This document shows positions 1 through 3,768 of a stretch of 5,823 nt of DNA, one piece after another; position 1 is the first letter of the stretch; each line of letters starts with the position of its first letter. Source of the DNA: Spirochaetales bacterium (GTDB lineage Bacteria > Spirochaetota > Spirochaetia > Sphaerochaetales > Sphaerochaetaceae); NCBI GenBank assembly GCA_017614625.1, contig JAGABK010000087.1, positions 1-5,823 on the forward strand, in the 5' to 3' direction. Under the pieces are notes generated by a model. It made no database searches. It had not been told where the DNA came from and was given only the letters and a program-made list of their open reading frames with translations. The position numbers and the translations under genes are program-made.

Positions 1-346
1 CGCTTCTGGAAAGGCTCTTGATGGCAGCGATCTTCGTCACGCCCTGTACGAGCTCGCAGACGTTCTTGCCGAAGAGGCCCTCGACGTCCTCAGCAGTGGC
101 CTGGGTGTCCTCGATGACATCGTGAAGCAGTCCGGCGCAGACCGTGTCGGCGTCCATGTTGAGCTGCATGGCCAGGGTCTCGGCCACCGCGAGCGGATGG
201 ATGATGTACGGCTCGCCGCTCTTGCGCTTCTGGTCGCCGTGCATCCTGTCGGCGTATTCGGCCGCGTTGCGGATCTTCTCGAAATCCTCCGCTGAGTAGT
301 TCTTCCTTATCTTCTCGACGAACGCCGATATCAATGCTTCATTCAC
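1..346 (-). CDS. rel: Rel/SpoT (p)ppGpp synthetase/hydrolase, N-terminal HD domain, cut by window edge
   Basis: Cytosolic stringent-response enzyme. The visible 115 residues are the N-terminal (p)ppGpp pyrophosphohydrolase (HD) domain; the synthetase and regulatory domains would lie beyond position 1. I translated it from the reverse complement. The signature is plain: QKRKSGEPYIIHPLAVA, then GLLHDVIEDT, then a VTK motif. Counting from the proposed start, the metal- and substrate-binding positions known from Rel proteins are present as R41, H50, H75-D76 and E79-D80, so the hydrolase half looks intact; nothing can be said about synthetase activity. The start is taken as GTG at 346-344, because an in-frame TAA lies 33 bases upstream and this gives the usual N-terminal length. 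No Shine-Dalgarno sequence is visible before it; a TTG four codons in is the alternative. It lies 47 bases after the stop of the nuclease-like gene. A full-length bifunctional Rel is more likely than a small hydrolase, but the window cannot prove it. Confidence 0.92.
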   Translation of the reverse strand, partial: MNEALISAFVEKIRKNYSAEDFEKIRNAAEYADRMHGDQKRKSGEPYIIHPLAVAETLAMQLNMDADTVCAGLLHDVIEDTQATAEDVEGLFGKNVCELVQGVTKIAAIKSLSRS

Positions 347-353
347 GAGAATA

Positions 354-382
354 CTAATATAACTATTCGTAGGCTTTTACAA
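354..382 (-). promoter_or_regulatory. Possible sigma70-type promoter just upstream of rel
   Basis: On the minus strand TTGTAA (382-377) and TATTAG (359-354) are separated by 17 bases, each matching the consensus at four of six positions, in a locally AT-rich gap between two genes. If used, transcription would start about at the GTG of rel, giving a leaderless or nearly leaderless message; this would fit the absence of a Shine-Dalgarno sequence there. The match is modest and could be chance in AT-rich DNA. Confidence 0.22.
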
Positions 383-393
383 CCCTGTGGCCG

Positions 394-1221
394 TCACAGG
401 AGGAATCTTTCTATCAGCCTTTTGACGCTCGTCGTGTCCAGCGGATGCCCTTTCGATTCGAAGGTCATCAGCAACCTGTCACCGGGGAGGAAGTCGAAGT
501 TGTAGTAGTCGTTCATCTTGGGCATGAAGGAGTTCTCGATGTATTCCGGGTCGCTCATCCTTCCGAAATGCTCCCAGTAGTAGACCTTTCTGGTCCTTTT
601 GTTCAGCACGGTGAAATCCGGATAAAGGAAAACCATGAAGTCTTCGCTCAGCGGCACGACCTCCTCGTACCGGTAGGGGACACCCGCTTCCGTCAGCATG
701 CAGGCAATCATCCATTCGCTCTTGGACCTGACTTTTTCTCCGCGGGGCGTCTCATATGAGAAGTCGCTTTTCATCCAGCGGTTCTGGTACTTCTCCTTCT
801 GCCATTTCTCCGCGAACCCGTCGTCGGTGACCAGGCTCGGGCCGGTGTTTTCCCTGATGTGGTCCGGCAGCCTCCCGTACACCAGGTCGATGTCGGCGGA
901 ATCCGCCCCGTTCTTGTCCTTTCCTGACTCAAGGATCTCCACACAGCTGTCCAGCTGCTTCTTTTCCCGGAGGGCAGCCTTGCTCAGCTTTTGTGCGTAG
1001 GCCTTCTGCGCAAGGAGGATTCGCAGTTGCCTGTCGTCCGCCCCCAGATATTTCAACTTGTCCTTTGATAATCTTTGGAACAACCGGGTCGTTCCATTCT
1101 GTTTTTTCGAAACTAGGGAACCATCGACATTGGCTGAAGGGGACTTGCTGATTTTGACTGCCAGTTCGGACAGCTCACGACTCATTTCCTTGAGGTTTGA
1201 GACCAGATTCTGCTTGTTCAT
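394..1221 (-). CDS. Uncharacterised protein with PD-(D/E)XK nuclease-like C-terminal domain
   Basis: 275 residues, no signal peptide or membrane segment, presumably cytosolic. The N-terminal part (about 1-100) is charged and helical, with an LAQKAYAQKL segment around residues 70-80. The C-terminal part (about 150-275) carries RSKSE (E169), YPDFTVL (D202) and YYWEHFG (E217-H218). The spacing of these acidic residues on a predicted helix-strand-strand core resembles the PD-(D/E)XK nuclease fold. The canonical lysine of the ExK motif is not visible (E217 is followed by H-F), so catalysis is not assured. I recognise the overall pattern from hypothetical proteins common in gut Firmicutes, but know of no assigned function. 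Start is ATG at 1221; only a weak GAAAG precedes it. The gene is somewhat more AT-rich than its neighbours and separates prmC from rel, consistent with an acquired accessory gene. A role in defence, DNA repair or mobile-element biology is possible but not shown. Confidence 0.82.
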   Translation of the reverse strand: MNKQNLVSNLKEMSRELSELAVKISKSPSANVDGSLVSKKQNGTTRLFQRLSKDKLKYLGADDRQLRILLAQKAYAQKLSKAALREKKQLDSCVEILESGKDKNGADSADIDLVYGRLPDHIRENTGPSLVTDDGFAEKWQKEKYQNRWMKSDFSYETPRGEKVRSKSEWMIACMLTEAGVPYRYEEVVPLSEDFMVFLYPDFTVLNKRTRKVYYWEHFGRMSDPEYIENSFMPKMNDYYNFDFLPGDRLLMTFESKGHPLDTTSVKRLIERFLL

Positions 1222-1245
1222 GCTTTCAGTGTAGGGGCAATCGCC

Positions 1246-1257
1246 GTAGATATCTAC
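1246..1257. repeat. 12-base perfect palindrome GTAGATATCTAC
   Basis: GTAGATATCTAC equals its own reverse complement. It overlaps the leftmost heptamer of the repeat array and lies 25 bases before the ATG at 1221, where a repressor or a message-leader hairpin could influence the nuclease-like gene. The position fits an operator overlapping a promoter or leader, but no binding protein can be named. Confidence 0.5.
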
Positions 1258-1330
1258 CTAAAACGCTTGCTTTCATTTGAAGAGGTAGAAAAATCTACCT
1301 TTTTGGTCTGAAATCATTTGAAAAGGTAGA
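1253..1330. repeat. Two tandem 37-base units with inverted AGGTAGA ends, 41-base pitch
   Basis: Read on the plus strand, each unit is TCTACCT, 14 unrelated bases, CATTTGA, two bases, AGGTAGA. Unit 1 is 1253-1289 and unit 2 is 1294-1330, separated by AAAA. The four heptamers therefore alternate in orientation with centres at 1256, 1286, 1297 and 1327, mirror-symmetric about 1291.5. The outer pair extends to an 11-base perfect inverted repeat (GATATCTACCT at 1249-1259 and AGGTAGATATC at 1324-1334). The inner pair forms 7-base arms around AAAA. The 41-base pitch is close to four helical turns, so equivalent sites would lie on roughly the same DNA face. Only the boxes are conserved between units, not the 14-base interiors, which suggests protein-binding sites or RNA stems rather than a simple duplication. 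An operator for the downstream nuclease-like gene is the simplest reading. Confidence 0.75.
1289..1330 (-). terminator. Possible weak intrinsic terminator downstream of prmC
   Basis: In the minus-strand transcript, TCTACCTTTT (1330-1321) can pair perfectly over 10 bases with AAAAGGTAGA (1303-1294) around a 17-base loop, followed at once by TTTTT (1293-1289). The stem starts 19 bases after the prmC stop, a suitable place for the operon end. The stem has only three G:C pairs, so it would be a poor terminator. The same bases can instead form a shorter stem with the next repeat, so the structure may be regulatory or simply a by-product of the DNA repeats. Confidence 0.3.
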
Positions 1331-1349
1331 TATCAGACACCCGGACTTG

Positions 1350-2213
1350 CTATTTCCTTCCCCTGACGACCCTGTCGTTGCCCCCGAGGTCCCTGATTAC
1401 CGTCACATCGCGCAGTCCCGAGGCCCTGAAGATGCCCGCCGCATCCTGTCCCTGGTCGTACCCGATCTCCATGAAAAGGAATCCGCAGTCTTCCAGGAAG
1501 ATTCCCGCCTGCGATGCTATGGCCCTCACGAATTCCAGGCCGTCCTCACCCCCGTCAAGGGCGATGTCCGGCTCGCGCCGCACCTGGGCCTCCAGAGTGG
1601 GGATGACCGAGCTTCTTATGTAGGGCGGGTTGGTCAGGATGGCGTCGAAAGCACCCGTGATGTTCTCGAACAGGTTGCCATGGACAAGGGAGCAGGAGAT
1701 GTTCTTTTCATCGACAAGATTCGAAACATTCTCCCTGCAGACTGCAAGGGCCTTTTCCGACACATCCGCAAGGACAAGCTCCACATCTGCGAACGAACGG
1801 GCAAGGGCCTTGGCCACGGAGATGCCTATGCATCCGGTGCCGCAGCAGAGGTCCAGAAGCCTAATCTTCCCGCGGTCGGAGAAAAAGGATTTAAGGTCTG
1901 AAATGGCACTTTCGACAAGAATTTCTGTATCAGCCCTCGGAATCAGGGTATCGCTGCTGACCTTGAAGACGCATTCGTAGAACCCGCGTTCGCCTGTGAT
2001 GTAGGCCACAGGTTCGCCTGCGGCCCTGCGTGCGAACAGAGCCGAAAGAGCCGAACAATCGGTATCGGAAACCGGTTTCTCCATGTTCAGAAAGAACGCC
2101 GTTCCGTCCCAGTTGAAATAGTTGCAGATGATTGTGCGGGCATCGGCCTCCGGAGAATCGCCGACGCTTGCGAAGGACCTGACGGCATCCCTGTACAGCT
2201 GTACGAGCTTCAC
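1350..2213 (-). CDS. prmC: Peptide chain release factor N5-glutamine methyltransferase PrmC (HemK)
   Basis: SAM-dependent methyltransferase that methylates the glutamine of the GGQ motif in class I release factors, raising termination efficiency; cytosolic. The 287-residue product has the usual family length. Visible marks: an N-terminal helical release-factor-binding region (about 1-80), LIPRADTEILVE (90-101), the SAM-binding motif LLDLCCGTGCIG (119-130), the catalytic NPPY (195-198) that contacts the target glutamine, and the family block EPDIALDGGEDGLEF (214-228). I chose GTG at 2213-2211 because it overlaps the prfA stop as GTGA, has AAGGAAG (2224-2218) at good spacing, and starts the protein where PrmC homologues begin. 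The frame is open further upstream to 2579, but that extension lies inside prfA and resembles nothing in PrmC. Adjacency to prfA, its substrate gene, is a common bacterial arrangement. Stop is TAG at 1352-1350. Confidence 0.96.
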   Translation of the reverse strand: MKLVQLYRDAVRSFASVGDSPEADARTIICNYFNWDGTAFFLNMEKPVSDTDCSALSALFARRAAGEPVAYITGERGFYECVFKVSSDTLIPRADTEILVESAISDLKSFFSDRGKIRLLDLCCGTGCIGISVAKALARSFADVELVLADVSEKALAVCRENVSNLVDEKNISCSLVHGNLFENITGAFDAILTNPPYIRSSVIPTLEAQVRREPDIALDGGEDGLEFVRAIASQAGIFLEDCGFLFMEIGYDQGQDAAGIFRASGLRDVTVIRDLGGNDRVVRGRK

Positions 2214-3274
2214 TTGGCTTCCTTGAGCGCCTGCTCGCCGGCTGCGACCTTCAGGGCTTCGATCACATCCTGAAGCTGTCCTTCCATGACGAGGTCCAGC
2301 TTGTACAGGGTGAGGTTGATCCTGTGGTCTGTCAGGCGGTTCTGCGGGAAGTTGTAGGTGCGGATGCGCTCGCTTCTGTCTCCGCTTCCGACCTGGCTCT
2401 TGCGCTCCTCGGCGCGCTCCTTGGCCTTCTTTCCGGCCTCCAGGTCGTACAGCCTGGAGCGCAGGACCCTCATGGCCTCGACCTTGTTCTGGAGCTGGGA
2501 CTTCTGGTTCTGGCAGATAACCACCAGTCCGGAGGGGATATGGGTGATTCTGACGGCGCTTTCTGTCGTGTTGACGCACTGGCCGCCCGGGCCTCCTGCG
2601 CGCATGACGTCTATGCGCAGGTCCTCCTGCCTGATGTCGACCTCGGTCTCCTCGGCTTCGGGAAGGACTGCCACCGTGACGGCCGATGTGTGTATCCTGC
2701 CGCCGCTTTCGGTCTCGGGGACCCTCTGGACGCGGTGCACGCCGCTTTCCCAGCGCAGGTTTCCGTAGACGTCCTTGCCGCTTATGGAGAGGATTATCTC
2801 CTTGTAGCCTCCGAGCTCTGTGGCGTTGGAGCTGATCTCCTCGATCTTCCAGTGCATGGACTCGGCGTAGTAGGAGTACATCCTGTAGAGGTCTGAGGCG
2901 AACAGGGCCGCTTCCTCACCGCCGGTTCCGGCGCGGATCTCCATGATTATGTTCTTGCCCTCGAGCGGATCGGGCGGAATCAGGAGCATCTTGCACCTGC
3001 GCTCGCTCTGCTCGATCTTCTCCTTGAGGAGGGGAATCTCGTCCTTGGCCATCCTGGCGATCTCCTCGTCCTCCTCGCGGGCGAGGCTCTCGTTGTCCTC
3101 CAAGGTCTCCATGAGGTCCTTGAGGTTGGTCAGCTCCTCGACGATGGGAACCAGATGGCTGCGCTCGAGCATGAGGTCTTTGTAGGCCTTCATGTCCTTC
3201 ATCACCTCCGGATCCGAGAGCTTTGAGTCGAGTTCCTCAAGCTGTCTTCTGAAATCGTCGAGTTTCTCTGTCAT
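2210..3274 (-). CDS. prfA: Peptide chain release factor 1 (RF1)
   Basis: RF1 recognises UAA and UAG in the ribosomal A site and triggers hydrolysis of peptidyl-tRNA. The 354-residue product has normal RF1 length. The N-terminal coiled helical domain spans about 1-100. The decoding loop holds PET at 186-188, fitting the PxT tripeptide of RF1 and not the SPF of RF2. The catalytic GGQ is at 230-232, within RAGGPGGQCVNTTESAVR; a cysteine follows GGQ where many RF1 proteins have histidine, a permitted-looking variation. The block QNKVEAMRVLRSRLY (262-276) and the C-terminal RIRTYNFPQNRLTDHR (303-318) are also typical. Start is ATG at 3274-3272, overlapping the stop of the hydroxylase gene as ATGA, with GAGGAAGG just upstream. 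Expression is thus probably tied to the upstream redox gene, though an internal promoter for an essential gene would be expected and cannot be excluded. Its product is the substrate of the downstream prmC product. Confidence 0.97.
   Translation of the reverse strand: MTEKLDDFRRQLEELDSKLSDPEVMKDMKAYKDLMLERSHLVPIVEELTNLKDLMETLEDNESLAREEDEEIARMAKDEIPLLKEKIEQSERRCKMLLIPPDPLEGKNIIMEIRAGTGGEEAALFASDLYRMYSYYAESMHWKIEEISSNATELGGYKEIILSISGKDVYGNLRWESGVHRVQRVPETESGGRIHTSAVTVAVLPEAEETEVDIRQEDLRIDVMRAGGPGGQCVNTTESAVRITHIPSGLVVICQNQKSQLQNKVEAMRVLRSRLYDLEAGKKAKERAEERKSQVGSGDRSERIRTYNFPQNRLTDHRINLTLYKLDLVMEGQLQDVIEALKVAAGEQALKEAK
2218..2224 (-). promoter_or_regulatory. Ribosome binding site that fixes the GTG start of prmC
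   Basis: AAGGAAG on the minus strand ends four bases before the GTG at 2213, inside the last codons of prfA. Together with the GTGA stop-start overlap it supports coupled translation of prfA and prmC and decides for the GTG over the longer open frame. Confidence 0.65.
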
Positions 3275-3768
3275 CTGCCTTCCTCTGTCTGCCTTTCCTT
3301 CTGCTTCTCAGGGATGGGCCTGAAAGCGGTGTAGCCTGCCTGTTCCAGTTCCTGCTTCGGCGGCACGTAGAGTCCCAGTACGCCCATGGGGCATGCCTTG
3401 ACGCATTCGCCGCACGCGAGGCACTTCTTCGAAGCGTTGATGTCAGTGTCCTCCACGATGACTCCGAAGGGGCAGGCCTCCCGGCACTTGCCGCAGTTGA
3501 TGCACATCCTGATGTCCACGATGTACACTCCGTAGCGGTTCTGTCTTATGGCGCCGATAGGGCAGACTTTAGCACATTTCCCGCATTGTATGCAAACGGC
3601 CGGTCGTGAGATCGTGCCCTTGATGTCGCTCTTGTTTCCCGTCCCCATGCGCTCGGTTACGCGGATGAACGCCAGCGAGGACCTGATGGAGCGGAAGTAG
3701 CTCATGGCGCAGGCCCGCACGCACTCCAGGCAACCGATGCACCGCGCGTCCTTGTTGACCACGAGCAT
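3271..3768 (-). other. C-terminal polyferredoxin module of the hydroxylase
   Basis: About 165 residues after an in-frame methionine at 3768-3766 make a complete four-cluster ferredoxin of the size of stand-alone HycB/CooF-like proteins. All sixteen cysteines are present; motifs two to four have the CxxCxxCxxxCP form and the first has CA instead of CP. The first and second motifs are separated by a longer insertion (about 38 residues) than the others, as in HycB-type proteins. The module is in frame with the Mo domain without any stop, so it is translated as a fusion. It probably carries electrons from the hydroxylase to a soluble ferredoxin or a membrane or flavoprotein partner. Confidence 0.85.

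Larger units (their letters stand above)
1222..1349. other. AT-rich intergenic region with structured repeats
   Basis: This 128-base gap between the prmC stop and the start of the nuclease-like gene is the only substantial non-coding stretch in the window. It is clearly more AT-rich than the flanking genes and holds the symmetric AGGTAGA array described separately. The gene downstream on the minus strand probably takes its promoter from here, but I could not pick a convincing -35/-10 pair; TAGATA (minus strand, within 1257-1249) is a candidate -10 lacking a good -35. Confidence 0.6.

Noticed and set aside
1283..1304. Hairpin AGGTAGA-AAAA-TCTACCT followed by TTTT as a plus-strand terminator
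   Set aside because: There is no plus-strand gene upstream for it to terminate, and the same boxes are better explained as part of the symmetric four-box array.
1253..1330. Mini CRISPR array
   Set aside because: Only two units are present, the conserved part is split into short boxes around a variable 14-base core, the unit gap is just four bases, and no cas gene is visible.
1347..1901. 184-codon plus-strand open frame opposite prmC
   Set aside because: Antisense shadow of a well-identified gene; no motif, and no convincing start context.
2214..2579. Upstream extension of the prmC frame
   Set aside because: The extra 122 codons overlap prfA and read as an arginine/proline-rich shadow. The GTG at 2213 with its ribosome binding site gives a normal-length PrmC.
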